Source: Bimuria novae-zelandiae CBS 107.79
Lineage: Eukaryota; Ascomycota; Dothideomycetes; Pleosporales; Didymosphaeriaceae
DNA: 64,000 nucleotides
NCBI GenBank assembly: GCA_010015655.1
Contig: ML976667.1
Location: forward strand, 995,941-1,059,940
Direction: 5' to 3'
The position numbers and the translations under genes were made by a program. Each line of letters starts with the position of its first letter. Within the stretch, counting starts at the first letter, position 1. Shown in pieces: positions 10,716 to 21,479 of this stretch. The notes under the pieces were generated by a model, which searched no databases, was not told the DNA's origin, and saw nothing but the letters and a program-made list of their open reading frames with translations.

Positions 10716-12100
10716 TCATTTTGCCACCGAGCTCTCGTTGTAGCGGCGATCATGCCCTTTAAATGTGGCTGGGCGAAGAGCTTCACCGGACCACGCTCGC
10801 GGGCTTTGCTTCTCTATATCCACAGCAGATGGCCCGCCTCTCATCGATCGCCTTCTTTCCCTACACTTTCCCAGCATTGGCCACCACATCCAAGCGCTGA
10901 TAACGCCAATAGTCAGCACAGCCGTGGCAACCCAATACAGCCAAACCCATTTCGACACCATCGGTCCCTGGTTGGAGGGACTAAAGTCCCAGAAGCTGGA
11001 GCTGAATAAGGTAGCGACGAACGTTCCGGGTAGGAATACAAGTGTGACGATCGAGATGACGCGCATATCCGCGCCATACTGATGGTTTAACTCGTTGTCC
11101 TTTTGAGCAAGGAGGGCGTAAACCTGCGAAGTCAGCAAAAATCCATGGAAAAGAAATTGAAGTGGGGCTCACCATCTGCACTTGCGCCTGCACACATTCC
11201 CTAAGATACTCGTTCCTTCTCAGCGTGCTCTCTACCACCTGGCGCAGGAGCGTCAAGCGATCACTAAATACAAACATCACAGACATGTCCTGGCCATCGA
11301 CGCTGTTCGAACCCTTCAGATACGCTTCCATGGTGTCGATGATGCCACCAACCCCACGTAAAGAGGAGCAATTGCTCGCCGCGGCATTTGCCAGCGCCGT
11401 GAGCTTCCTCGGCATTTCCGGTAGATCCGGCGCTTGCGCAACTTGCGCCGGGAGGAAGTACAAGTTCGTTCCCATAGCTTCTCTGACAGTTATGAAATCA
11501 GAGTAAGTGTTCGAGGAGAATTGCTCAAGGTCTTTGAGGGCAATGTCAGTCAGGAGATATGCAATGTGCAACGGAAAGAAGGCGTAGTCTTTCGATACCT
11601 CGAGGCGAGTGAGTAAGGCCTGCGCATGCTGCGGAGTTACGCCGAAGCAGACTGCATATGTGGCTTTCCTGGTCAGGTCGTGCGCGATGGCTAATGTGCC
11701 TCTGAACGGCAGACCGTACACTAAACGTATGATGATGCCTAGAGAGTCTGAGTAATGCTTCCAAGGAAATAGGGGCATCATACCGGTATACGAAAAATCG
11801 CCTGGCACAGGATGGAAAGGCATGCTGCACGACCCGGCCCTTGCATGGGTGCTGAAGCATACATCGTTTATGTTCCAATGCCTCCCGAGTGCCTCAATAA
11901 CTTCTGAAGGATAAGGGATCTTTCTGATGTCTCTGCTAACCCAGGTTTTTTCCGTAAGTATTCTAATAGCGAGTCAGTGAGGTACAAATTCGCGGGGGTA
12001 GAGGCACTCAGACAGTCTCAACGTCCAGTTTGCGCTGCTTGGACTGTTGGAAGTCACTAATTGCAATAGACCTCGATCATCTACCCTGGTTTGCAGCATT
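10716..12100 (-). CDS. CorA-like Mg2+ transporter family protein (fungal type)
   Basis: The two C-terminal exons are firm: 11173-11962 and 10716-11123, separated by an intron at 11124-11172 (GTGAGC donor, GCTGAC branch, GCAG acceptor). The C-terminus has the family layout: a helix-rich cytosolic domain ending in SDRLTLLRQVVESTLRR, then YGADMRVISIVTLVFLPGTF opening membrane span 1, and WVWLYWVATAVLTIGVISAW as span 2, with a basic cytosolic tail. The canonical GMN motif of bacterial CorA is not present, as in most of this fungal subfamily. Upstream coding continues through KIPYPSEVIEALGRHWNIND to an acceptor TAG at 11963-11965. A further exon (SDFQQSKQRKLDVETV, near 12010-12060) is likely, but the N-terminus is unresolved. 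Substrate and physiological role are inferred from family only. Confidence 0.82.
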
Positions 12101-12534
12101 TTGACACCCTGAAAAAGTCAACATACGTAGTGTAGCCTGATGGGCCATACACACGTCGCGCTTGGTGATGCAGATGTACGTGTGCCCGTGATTAAGTTCG
12201 ATCATCGTGGGTTCTTGCACCCATTGTTGGGGCCCGAAAGACAGTGTCGATGATGCGTCCATGGCTATATTCAAACAAAGCGCGTGTAGACGTGAAGCGC
12301 GAATATTCGAAGATCGCGAAGTAGGCATAGGCGCCTGAAGGCTGTGCTTGAAGGTAGCCAGCGAGGCTGAGACTTTGCATACATACCGAATACGAACACT
12401 AATCAAAGTGCGCAGTCGAAGTCACTAGGCGCCACTGCACACAAAACCCACACAACGATAAGAAGAAATGGGGATTAGGATCATTAAGTGATAATTTGAA
12501 TCGCACAGTACTATAAGAACCTTGCTTGGGCTTC

Positions 12535-13813
12535 TCACGTCGATGTGAGCCCCGTCAACATGATCGCGTCGTCAACCATGCTGTTCAGCTGGTCGTATTG
12601 GCCCTGCAGCCACAAATCCAAAATCTTCTGATCCTGGTTCACGAACGAGGTCCTTGGAGGCGGCAGGACCTTCGTGCACTCTTTCAAATCGTTGATGTTG
12701 TTGACCCCAAGGAGAGAAAGTCGCGTATACGCTTTCGCATAATCCTAAAACTGTCAGCGTTGTTTCGCAGCGAGCAGTGAGAGCTAACCTCATTCCAGTG
12801 AGCCTGGCCACCGATAAACGCCTGCCACTCGCTCTTGGCACGAGAGTCTTTGCTCAATGCAAGATCACTAGCGAACTTGAACACCCTGGGTGGTGTGGTG
12901 GAAACGGTCTCTCCGTAGAACGCCACATCCCATACACCAGGCGTGCTATCTTGTGGGTCGCCGTCCCTTGCTGTGTCGACGAAATGTTGTTGGGAGGTTG
13001 TGTGTGCACCAACCAAAGCAACAAGGTCATGGGGATCGATGGTCTTTGCCTGGAAAAGCTTGATGAGCTTATCTGCAGAGTCGTTCACGCCGGGCAAGAG
13101 ACCAGTGGGTCCAGCCTTTGCGTTGTCTTTCCGGCCAACGAAAGATCGAATGCGTGGGCCGAGCGGGCAAACCACCGTCGCAATGTTAGCGCCCATTTGA
13201 ATGAGGTCGGCCATTGAACTTTAAGTACGTCAGCGCAGGGCTCGTTATATCAAATTAAGTACACTTACACTCCGTATTTGTTGTACTTTGTATACCACTG
13301 CTTCATCTGATCAGCGATTGTCGCAAGTCCGCTGTTGTCGGCACGACTGATTTCATCTGTAAGAAGGATGCTTCCATCAGCGCCACCATATGAGGTTGTG
13401 TTGGACCAGACAGCAGCGTCGTGGAACCCCAACCGAACAGCGCCTCGTGCGAACTTTGTGCAACGGCCCGATGTACCATTGAACCTGGCAGTCATGTCGT
13501 ATGAGATCCATTTCCAAACGCAGCAGAGGTCGGCTTTGCAGGCTGCTGAGTCGGGAGTCCCTGCAGGGGCACCAGCGTCGATCACGGTCGATATTGCGGT
13601 CTTCTGGTCGAGTATGATGGCCTTGATATCCTTGCCAATGGCGGTCAGTTGAGCGTCTTTGAGCGTCTTCAAGTCTCCGATCAATTGCTTGGAATCGGCA
13701 CGGGCGGCTTTAGCGGAACGTCGAACATGTTCCATGGTGTCGCCCATGCCGGGGTATGCAACAACGAAGGACGTGAAACACCAAACATAGTGGAAATATG
13801 ACAGGGTCTTCAT
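12535..13813 (-). CDS. secreted class II-type heme peroxidase
   Basis: Exons 13269-13813, 12789-13218 and 12535-12744 give 394 residues. Introns are 13219-13268 (GTAAGT donor) and 12745-12788 (GCTGAC branch). A hydrophobic signal segment (FTSFVVAYP) is followed by the peroxidase fold. The distal pocket is RGAVRLGFHDAAVW with Arg127 and His131, and the proximal heme ligand is His254 in LVALVGAHTTSQQ. The conserved SYGGADGSILL and QMGANIATVVCPLG segments and several cysteines fit a secreted fungal enzyme related to lignin and manganese peroxidases. Such enzymes use H2O2 to oxidise phenolics outside the cell. I did not find a clear Mn-binding acidic trio or surface Trp, so the substrate class is open. 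Length fits the family. Confidence 0.93.
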
Positions 13814-14106
13814 TTTGGATCAGATCAAAAGGTTGAAATGAAAGTTGGGCTGCTCGAGTGGAAGATTCACACAACTTTCTGTATTTATGCTTTCTCGTGT
13901 GAAGAGAACTGCAATAGGGTTCACCAGTGACAGACTAGATAATGATTTACCCATCGAGAGTCTGGAAGCAGGGTGATAGATGAATACGAACAAGTCCAGA
14001 TGCACAAGATCGCGAAGAGGTACTCGAGAAAAGCTAGAGCGCATATTTCGATACTTGCGCGCAGATGCTGCGTTGTGTGTACCCTTCTCTGCCAAGAGTC
14101 CTAGGA
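13814..14106. other. upstream region of the peroxidase gene
   Basis: About 290 bases upstream of the peroxidase start, without a supported gene. It presumably contains the promoter. Confidence 0.35.
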
Positions 14107-14496
14107 TCATAATGGCTGACGGCCGAAAAGTCCAATAAGAGCGCAACGATTGGTCCAGGCAACAACATATATGCGTCGGTAGTACCCATTCAATACGACA
14201 TGTACGTCTGGATGTCCGAGCTTATGACACATCTTGTATATTGCTCCTGCAGCATCTCCGTTGGGCTGGAAGAGAGCATGACGGCTACGGATGGTGGCAA
14301 GGAAAGCCCCCAACCTTGGATACCACATAAGTTTCTCGGCCCGGCTGTGAAGCATCAATGAGCCGCAAACAACGATTCCCCAGACAGTAGGAACGACGTA
14401 TGCAAGCTGTTCAGAAGGATCGGCAGTGAGCAGTAGATTCTTGATCGACAGGTACCTTCTGAGTATCGGACGAGATTTGGCAATACTAGTCCTCAT
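14107..14496 (-). CDS. unrecognised open frame, 129 residues
   Basis: An uninterrupted frame with protein-like composition (YLSIKNLLLTADPSEQLAYV, LGHPDVHVVLNGYYRRIYVV). I do not recognise a family. It could be the last exon of a larger gene on the minus strand or a surviving fragment of one. There is no signal peptide and only one weakly hydrophobic segment (VVPTVWGIVVCGSLML). Start and splice sites are unsupported. Confidence 0.3.
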   Translation of the reverse strand: MRTSIAKSRPILRRYLSIKNLLLTADPSEQLAYVVPTVWGIVVCGSLMLHSRAEKLMWYPRLGAFLATIRSRHALFQPNGDAAGAIYKMCHKLGHPDVHVVLNGYYRRIYVVAWTNRCALIGLFGRQPL

Positions 14497-14727
14497 ACAC
14501 GTGGGTAGAATATTCCCAAGCGAGGGTACAGGACGCTGTTCTAGGCGTGACTATTCTTAGTCGACCTGGGAGCTGTTCCTGGCTAAGGCGCGGTAGATCG
14601 GCGAGATTTATTGCAAGGCCGTTTATCTGGCGAGATATATTGCAGAATCAGCCGCAATGGCCACTTACCATGCTTTTGGGTCGTGTTACAAGCGAATAGT
14701 CGAAAGGATGGATGGGCGATGTAGTAT

Positions 14728-15671
14728 TTAGCCGGATAAGGCGGTGGGCGAAAATCCGGGTCTGAAGATGTCTGAGCAGGCAGCCCAAGAAGAGACTATT
14801 CCGAAATGCCGAGGTCTATGGTATTTCAAAAGATAGATAATGTCTACTTGACGTGGTGAATGCGCGTGAGGCAGTACATCTGATCCTCCCAGGACGATCT
14901 GGCCAAATGTCGAGTGTAGGTGAAGCTTACAAAGCATCTTGCCATGTCCATGGCTTGTAGTCAAGGAGTATGGTCTCCGTTGGTCCGCGAAGAATGCCAT
15001 TGATCCTCTGGAGAAGGGCTTTCAACGAGGCTGGTCTACAAGAAGTGATGCTGCAACCGCCGTGTTCGCTTATGGTGACCCGGCGTCCAAGAACCTTCCG
15101 TTACACGAGTTTAATATGGAAGACGCAGGGTGCAGTGAATGGAACCACTGTCTCGTATCCGTTTCCACAGCGGAGACCAATTCCCATGCGGTATTCGGCG
15201 CGTTGGTCCGGTTCGAGGTAGTATTCGGAGACTGTGAGCTGGGTTCGCCTATTTGAAAACTGGGCAACATTATCAGTCCACAAAGATGCCCATCTCTCCA
15301 CAGTGGCATGGATTGGGAGCACTGTTCATTGGGAAATGCTCAGGTGACCGATGTTGCGGTATCAACCTGGGCAACAAAAGTCACACAGAGGTATTGGCTG
15401 CATACGGGTACCCTAGGTAGCCTTGCAATTGCTGCCGCAAGAAACAGGCTCTCTCTACCAATACTAGACGAGCAAAATCTTGATAAAACGCCGATAATGA
15501 CAATGGAGTGCTCGGTGGATGCTCTAGCTTGCTCGTGGAGGCGCGTTGCGGGCTGAGCCGGAAAGCGAGTCTCACGTAAGGCACTCTAGTCCAAATGAAG
15601 CTAGACTGGTAATACGTTGCGCGTTCTTGCCGGGAGGCCTTCGAGTGTCCACCGCAATTCTTATCCATCAT
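14728..15671 (-). CDS. unrecognised coding fragments in several frames
   Basis: Several adjoining minus-strand frames look translated but do not join in one frame. The best is 15101-15322, containing VERWASLWTDNVAQFSNRR, SEYYLEPDQRAEYRM and GNGYETVVPFTAPC, ending at a possible donor (GTGTAA). Others are 14728-15000 (HGHGKMLCKLHLHSTFG) and 15381-15671. The region may be a multi-exon gene or a decayed one. No family is recognised and no function is proposed. Confidence 0.3.
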
Positions 15672-16028
15672 TCATCATGCGGCACGAAAACTTACAACTC
15701 GTTGAATCAAATTTGATCTTCGAAAAGCGGTTTATTGCTGGTGTAGAGCTCCTTCCTGAAGACGCAACACGATGCTCAACCCACTTCAGCTACATGCACA
15801 TCGCTACTGACCGCTCAGCTGCCTGACCTTCGTGGCGTGTGTAGCGCCAACTTAAAATCAGCATTTCCACAATGTATTCTCTATAGATCGTAGCGTTCCG
15901 CTAACGCGGAGCGTTCTCTGCTGCACTGCTTCACCAGCCTACTCACCACTCTTTCTTTCGCTATCGCTCCTTCCTCTCATTTTCTACATACCTTCGCAAA
16001 ATATATTGATCCCTAATTCAACAACATG

Positions 16029-16899
16029 AGACGGCTCTCTGGCCTCTTCTCCCCCAAAAACCACTTTCCAAATCCTCTCCGACCTCTATCTCAACTACGA
16101 ACACCAATACCTCACCTTCCACATCCCCGTCTCAGCCCCCTACCTCATCCTCGCCGGAAACATCGGCCACCTCGCAGACTACGATGCCTATCTCTACTTC
16201 CTAGTGCGACGCTGCAAGCTCTACGAGAAAGTCTATCTTGTCCTGGGTGCCCTGGAATTCCGCGGCCTGACGCACACCGAAGGGCTAACGCTCGCGCGCC
16301 ACATGCAAGAAGAATCCGCAACGAAGGGGAAATTGCAAATCCTACACCGGACAAGAGTAGATGTGCCGGGTACGAATGTCACATTGCTCGGATGTACACT
16401 GTGGAGCCACATTTCTGGGACAGCGGCGTCGGCAGTGCTGAAGAAAGCGCCGGAATTTGACGCGGAGGAGGGGATAAGGCAGTGGACGGTATCGCAGCAC
16501 AATGAAGAGCATTTCATAGATCTGGCTTGGCTGCGGGCGGAAATCCATCCGCCGAATATGTTCGCGGGTGCTGATGCGTTGGCGACGTCAACACCACAGC
16601 TGGTTGTCGTTTCATCGTTTAGCCCGGATTTGCACTTTACGTTACTGCCCTGGCAGGTGCACTCTCCTTGGTGCGCTGCACTCGGAACGAACCTTCTGAA
16701 CGGGAATGATTGGATTGGGGTAAGGTGTTGGGTACATGGGTCGACAGGGAGAACGGGCAAGGCTAAGCGGTTTGGGATGAAGGTGATCAGCAACCAAAGA
16801 GGGCGAGTTGGAGAAGAAGAGAAGGGTATCTTGAAGGACGGTATATCCGAAAAGGAAAAGGTTGAGTCATTTGATGTGACGAAGGTATTCGGTGTGTAA
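16029..16899 (+). pseudogene. calcineurin-like metallophosphoesterase homologue without metal ligands
   Basis: From 16029 to the TAA at 16899 one frame follows the fungal calcineurin-like phosphoesterase pattern end to end: FQILSDLYLNYE, APYLILAGNIGHLADYD, KVYLVLGALEFRGLTHTEGL, TLLGCTLWSHI, WTVSQHNEEHFIDLAWL, LVVVSSFSPD, NDWIGVRCWVHGSTGRT and KVISNQRGRV. At each metal-binding block the usual residues are replaced: SDLH to SDLY, GDI to GNI, GNHE to GALE, HHAP to SFSP, GHTH to GSTG. The frame has no ATG before the fold; the ATG at 16026 overlaps a TGA in the coding frame and lies one base out of phase. An upstream exon is possible. It is either a pseudogene or a catalytically dead relative kept for another role. 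Phosphoesterase activity is not expected. Confidence 0.78.
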
Positions 16900-17540
16900 A
16901 GGGAGCTACACGAAGAAGTCCTGGACACGAAGACAAAGATGAACCTATCTCTAATGGACGATCTACTGTAATGCAACGCTCACACCAGATCGCTTGACAT
17001 TAACCCTTCATCCAGCCACGCTTTGGTGCGCGCCCCGCAAAGCTTCGCCCACCCGCACCTTCCTTCCACAAACTGTATCTCTTCCCCATTTAGCTCCTTC
17101 CCTCGCCCTCCACGCGCACAACAGTTTCCAACGTCTTCCTTTCAAAGCCGCACGCAAGCTAAGCACATCACCTCCACTTCGGCCACCGAATCCAAGACAT
17201 CTGTCTGCATACCGCGCAATGATTCTCGCCTCGACTTCCTGTCTAGATCTCTTCCACTGGTGGCGCCTTCCCTATCCCTCCTCGCACTCCGCCACTCCGC
17301 ACCTCGGAAGTCATTCGACGTGGATGGGTCTATGTAAAACTCAAGCAATTTTTCTTTCGTGTGCAACGGTGGGAGTGCGGGCATGGTCGATAAAACAAAT
17401 TTTACGAAAAACGCTCATAACGGGACAGACAAGAAGAACAAACCTCTTAACGTCATAGACAAAAGTGCGAAAAGCCACGATTCCATGGATAATTGTGACA
17501 CGTGCTCGCACGTAGAACGCGTAACATGGGCATTGCACGT
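16900..17540. other. 3' intergenic region before RRP8
   Basis: CT-rich on the plus strand from about 17000 to 17330, followed by a motif-less frame from an ATG at 17219 to 17458. It lies tail to tail with RRP8. No gene is supported. Confidence 0.35.
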
Positions 17541-19193
17541 CTACCTAATCTTATACAGACAAGGCTTCAACACCTTCGCGTTCTCTGCGTCATCCACATC
17601 GTCGTCCTCCACCGCCGCAAATTTCTTCCCCTTCATGCCCATCCGCAGCCCATTCACCGACTCCTTCACGTTCTTCCCCTTACTCGGCTGCGCCGCTTTG
17701 ACAAACTGCATCTTCACGAACATCTTGTTGCCCAGATCGATTGCCGCGGACGGCTGCTCGGGCAGCGCATCAAGCACGAAGCCATGCTTGCGGAGTACAT
17801 CCACGAAAGCAGATACATCGGTGCCCTCTTTGGCCGCAGCGCCGTCGATGCGCGTCGCGAGCTCGGCTTCGTCGGCGGAGTCGATCTCGCCGTCGTCGTC
17901 CTGCTCGGACTGCTTCTTTGGGGGTTTGGGTCCGCCTTTGCGGAGGCTGCCAATGGAATTGATTGGCGGCTTTCCGCTGCCTTTGGAACCTTTCGCCTTC
18001 TCCACACGCCCAAAGCGAGATTTTATCTCCGCGACCCAGAGCTCGCCGCGCCAGCGGAGGATGCGGTATGCTTCGTCGATGAAGTCGAGCCAGTTTGTGC
18101 CCATGAGCGCGAGGCAGAAGACTGCGACGTCGACGGAGGCGTCGCCGCAGGGTAGCGCGGAGATGTCCGCGACGGTGACGAGGTCATGCGATGGGCCGGT
18201 GGGTTTTGACAGATCGTACGAGTTGATGTGCATGTTGAGGGATTTGAGGTGCGGTTGGAGACGATACGAGAGCGAGGCGGTGCCGCAGCCTAGATCTGCG
18301 ATTGTGCAGTGGCCCTTCAGGTTTCTTGGAAGGGGCTTCGGGCCCCCATCCATCGGGGTGGGCTCTTCTAGCGGAGTGGTGTTCGGATCGCGATATCTAG
18401 GTTTGTCCTTGTGCTTCTTGTCTTTCGAGGACCTTGGAGGTTGCACTTTCCCGCGGGTGAGGATTGTGGAGAAGAAGACGTCGACGGGGTTCTCTGGCCA
18501 GCCTTCGGTCTGCATCGCGAATCCACGATGGTAGTCTTCGAACATGGAGGGGTCCTCTTTGAAAAGCGCGAGAGAGTCTGCAGAAGGCTTTGTGTATAGG
18601 GTTTCGTTCAGGTGGCGAAAGCGGGCACCGGCCAGCTTTTGGCGCATAGACTTTTGTAGGGGTGTGAGACCTTTAGGCTCGGGCGGTAGGAGAGATTCTA
18701 ACAGAGCAGCGGAGGGCTCTGCCACTTCTGCAGAAGTCTGAGTGGGCGCGATGTCTTTCTTGTTGTCTCTCTTCTCCTTCTTCTTGTCGCGCTTCGACTC
18801 CCCGTCCTTGGGCTTCGTTGTAGTCTCCGCGACGCTGCCCACTCCAGCGCTTGCCTGTGCATCTTCCGCCTCATGTGTACCCTCCTTGCTGCCACTGTCG
18901 CCCTCCGCATGTCCCTTCTTGTCCTTCCTCTTCCGCTTCTTCCCTCTCTGTTCCTGCGCACCTTCCTTTGTCGGCTCGTCCTGAGCCTTCACCGCTTCAT
19001 GCTTCTCCGACGCTGTCCGTTTCTTTCCTCCAATCACCTTATCCCATAACTCTCCCACGTTTCCGGCATCGACTTCCTGCTTCTGCTTCCTCTTCTTCGC
19101 TTTCTTGCCCTGCTTCTCTGGATCCTGCGGCTTTGGCTTCTCGACTTGGGTCGCGAGCGTGGCTGAAACGTTCCATCCGGGAACGGAGAACAT
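17541..19193 (-). CDS. RRP8: 25S rRNA adenine-N1 methyltransferase Rrp8
   Basis: An intronless 550-residue protein. The start is the ATG at 19191-19193 (MFSVPGWNVSATLATQ). The first 200 residues are a lysine-rich, low-complexity nucleolar region. The catalytic half begins with LQKSMRQKLAGARFRHLNE and YHRGFAMQTEGWPENPVD, both strongly diagnostic of Rrp8. The SAM-binding motif I is CTIADLGCGTA, followed by SYDLSKP and DISALPCGDASVDVAVFCLALMG in short blocks, and RILRWRGELWVAEIKSRFG. Yeast Rrp8 makes m1A645 in 25S rRNA and takes part in early pre-rRNA cleavage, in the nucleolus. A 70-residue insertion between motif blocks (KGSKGSGKPP...) is larger than in yeast. Confidence 0.95.
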   Translation of the reverse strand: MFSVPGWNVSATLATQVEKPKPQDPEKQGKKAKKRKQKQEVDAGNVGELWDKVIGGKKRTASEKHEAVKAQDEPTKEGAQEQRGKKRKRKDKKGHAEGDSGSKEGTHEAEDAQASAGVGSVAETTTKPKDGESKRDKKKEKRDNKKDIAPTQTSAEVAEPSAALLESLLPPEPKGLTPLQKSMRQKLAGARFRHLNETLYTKPSADSLALFKEDPSMFEDYHRGFAMQTEGWPENPVDVFFSTILTRGKVQPPRSSKDKKHKDKPRYRDPNTTPLEEPTPMDGGPKPLPRNLKGHCTIADLGCGTASLSYRLQPHLKSLNMHINSYDLSKPTGPSHDLVTVADISALPCGDASVDVAVFCLALMGTNWLDFIDEAYRILRWRGELWVAEIKSRFGRVEKAKGSKGSGKPPINSIGSLRKGGPKPPKKQSEQDDDGEIDSADEAELATRIDGAAAKEGTDVSAFVDVLRKHGFVLDALPEQPSAAIDLGNKMFVKMQFVKAAQPSKGKNVKESVNGLRMGMKGKKFAAVEDDDVDDAENAKVLKPCLYKIR

Positions 19194-19739
19194 AATTGTG
19201 AGCCCCGAGGCAAGGAAGAGCACGGGTGGAGTGAGGGTTGGACGTATTCGGCGGGGACGCGTTTTCGTGAAGACTACCTCGAAATTTTAGCGGGGCCGGC
19301 TGTATGTTTTGCCGGCGCCGAGGCCCGACGCGCAGTTGTACCACCTCATCGACCCCTTCCCATCACGCCATCATTATCTACCGCGGCTTCAATCATAGAG
19401 GAGCTCGCGAAGACAGAACGATTGATGGATTTTTATCGCCTCCTGGCATCGCCTGCACGAGAACGGACCACTCAGCCACATAACCTCACTACCTTCTTTG
19501 ACGAAATACTGTACCATAATGAGGCGTTCGCGAAGCGCCACTAATCTTGCGCGACTACAATGTTTGCTACTGCCCTCTGAACTACCCTGAACTTTGCTGC
19601 TTGAAAGGGCCGATGGCACCGTCGCAGCTGCCTGAACACAAAAGCAGCATGTGCGAGCGGGACAGCCCTCCACTTACCGCGACACCTGGCTTGTTGGTCT
19701 CTGAACATATATTATTGCAACTAAAAATACACGGCGAAC
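19194..19739. other. RRP8 upstream region
   Basis: Roughly 550 bases between the RRP8 start and the next coding-like frame. No gene is recognised; it should hold the RRP8 promoter. Confidence 0.35.
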
Positions 19740-21059
19740 ATGCAACAGGCTCACAATGCTGCCCGCATGGATCAGTCAACGGCCACTCATCTGCAACCCG
19801 TACCTAGCACTGCTAAGAAGGCATTCTTAACTACAGTACCTCACATTCCGATCGGCGACAGTGACACCAGTACAACTTACCTCTGCGCGGGTGACTTCAT
19901 TCGAGTCTCTAGGGGCACCCACTACAGCACGCAGCTCAATGATAAACTCCCTATCTGGCACGGGAAAATTTGGCACGGGAAAGCTGGGCCTGACCAGATC
20001 ATCCTCAAAGCGTTGAAGCCGGGCCGCAGTCCTCTCTGGTCTGGTACCTTCCTTCGCGCTATCCATCAGAAGCACTCCACCGACATCAAGAAGATGCTGG
20101 ACAGCCCGGAGTAGGATACGGACGTCGGAGTCCCCTGGGTCAACTTTCTGGCCTATTGGCCCCTTCCTCGGCCGCTGAACTGCGAGTCCATAAGCTACGG
20201 GAGTGAGCGTACGGAACCCGAAGTACCAAGTGCAAATGTCCTAGACACACCCACGAGGAACACTCTCGCCCGTTTCGGACTGAAACTGACTATGTGCTTG
20301 TGAGTATAGCCTGGTTCACCATGAGCTATCCGCATGGCTGCACCCTCGCGAAATTCATCGAAAAAACCTCTCGACGCAAAGGGTCTCTGGCTATCCCACT
20401 ACCGCTTTGGTTCTACACTTTTCTGAATTCGTCTACGCCATGATCTGGCTTCGAAATGTCGAGGGCGGTGCTTCCTATACACATTCACCACCGAGAACGT
20501 GATTCTAGTGCCACGGGAACGGGAACAATCCCCTGGTAATTACAAATCCCTGCCTCAGATCATACTCACGGGTCTTGAGACCATGGAACCCCTCATGGAG
20601 CACGGAGCCGCCCCTCGTAAAGTGAGCATGAGAGCTGTGAAAAACTTCATAAGGAGCCTGAGGTACGACGACGCTGAGATCACCGAAGACATCGCGCACT
20701 ACCAAGAGCTCCCGGGAGGGCCTGATTATCCCTGTGGGTCAAATTCCCATCCGCCCCCTGTCGCCCCCTCTCTACCTTGCACTCCGTGGACAGACGCCGA
20801 ATGGGCTTCCCTCAACTCGCTCTACAAGTTACCAGAGTCATTCTCCTCGTTCAACATACCCGACTCGGAGTACAGTGACATGAACAAAAGAAGCGAATTG
20901 GAATGGTTGAGGGGCTCGAAGTGGTTCGCCGGGGTGGCAAAGGTGCAGTACCAACTGCTACCCAAACATTTCGAGAAGGTAGGAACGGTTGTGGAGAAAT
21001 CGATGAACGAGGTGGGGGGGAACCTCAACATGGAGATTGCTAGGATTGCGCTGACCTAG
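19740..21059 (+). pseudogene. unknown protein gene, interrupted
   Basis: Protein-like sequence continues over 1.3 kb but in broken pieces. The first frame (19740-20114) contains VPHIPIGDSDTSTTYLCAGD and ends at a TAG. The same frame is protein-like for another 60 codons (GVPWVNFLAYWPLPRPLNCE), so the TAG is probably a nonsense change. A second frame from about 20200 to 20443 reads TDYVLVSIAWFTMSYPHGCT and PLPLWFYTFLNSS. The first frame resumes near 20463 (CFLYTFTTENVILVPRERE) and runs to TAG 21057-21059, including TPWTDAEWASLNSLYKLPE. Introns may explain part of the frame changes. I recognise no family. The plain reading is a decayed or multi-exon hypothetical gene. Confidence 0.45.
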
Positions 21060-21479
21060 AAACAACATTTGAGAGAGGTTGCGTGGAGCTTGGGGGCTGT
21101 TATGGCCTGGGTCAGGCTTTGCTGGCAAAAGTACATGATGTGCTAATCTTTGAAGCGTGTCGGCTCGTATCATTATACAAATTGAATCAATCCTCAGTGA
21201 GAGTCGCTGAAGTAATTGCACTGGTGTCTGCCTTCAATCATTTCCTTGCATGTCTCACAGCGCTCTGCTCGTATAGGCTTGTAGGAGTCCCGGTATCACG
21301 CTGTGCAGAGACGCAGCAGCCGCGGCGCCGCTCAATGTCCACACCAATGCGGAACGAAGCAACTGGTGATGAGCAGCATCACTATAGCAAGCACAGTACT
21401 TCGGACTGCCGTGGGTATAGAACTTCTGCTATTTACTGCTTCTTTCCTGCACACATTCTCCCTCGCTTTATAGGGGAAC

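Noticed and set aside
1073..13813. Secondary-metabolite or lignin-degradation gene cluster (regulator, peroxidase, transporter)
   Set aside because: No backbone synthase or tailoring set is present and the genes between are unrelated housekeeping functions.
17219..17458. 79-codon plus-strand frame after a CT-rich stretch
   Set aside because: No motif, Ser/Leu/Thr-rich, and it lies in the 3' region of RRP8; kept only as a remark.
17359..18534. 391-codon plus-strand frame
   Set aside because: It lies antisense to RRP8, which has strong family motifs; the frame is Ser/Pro-rich noise.
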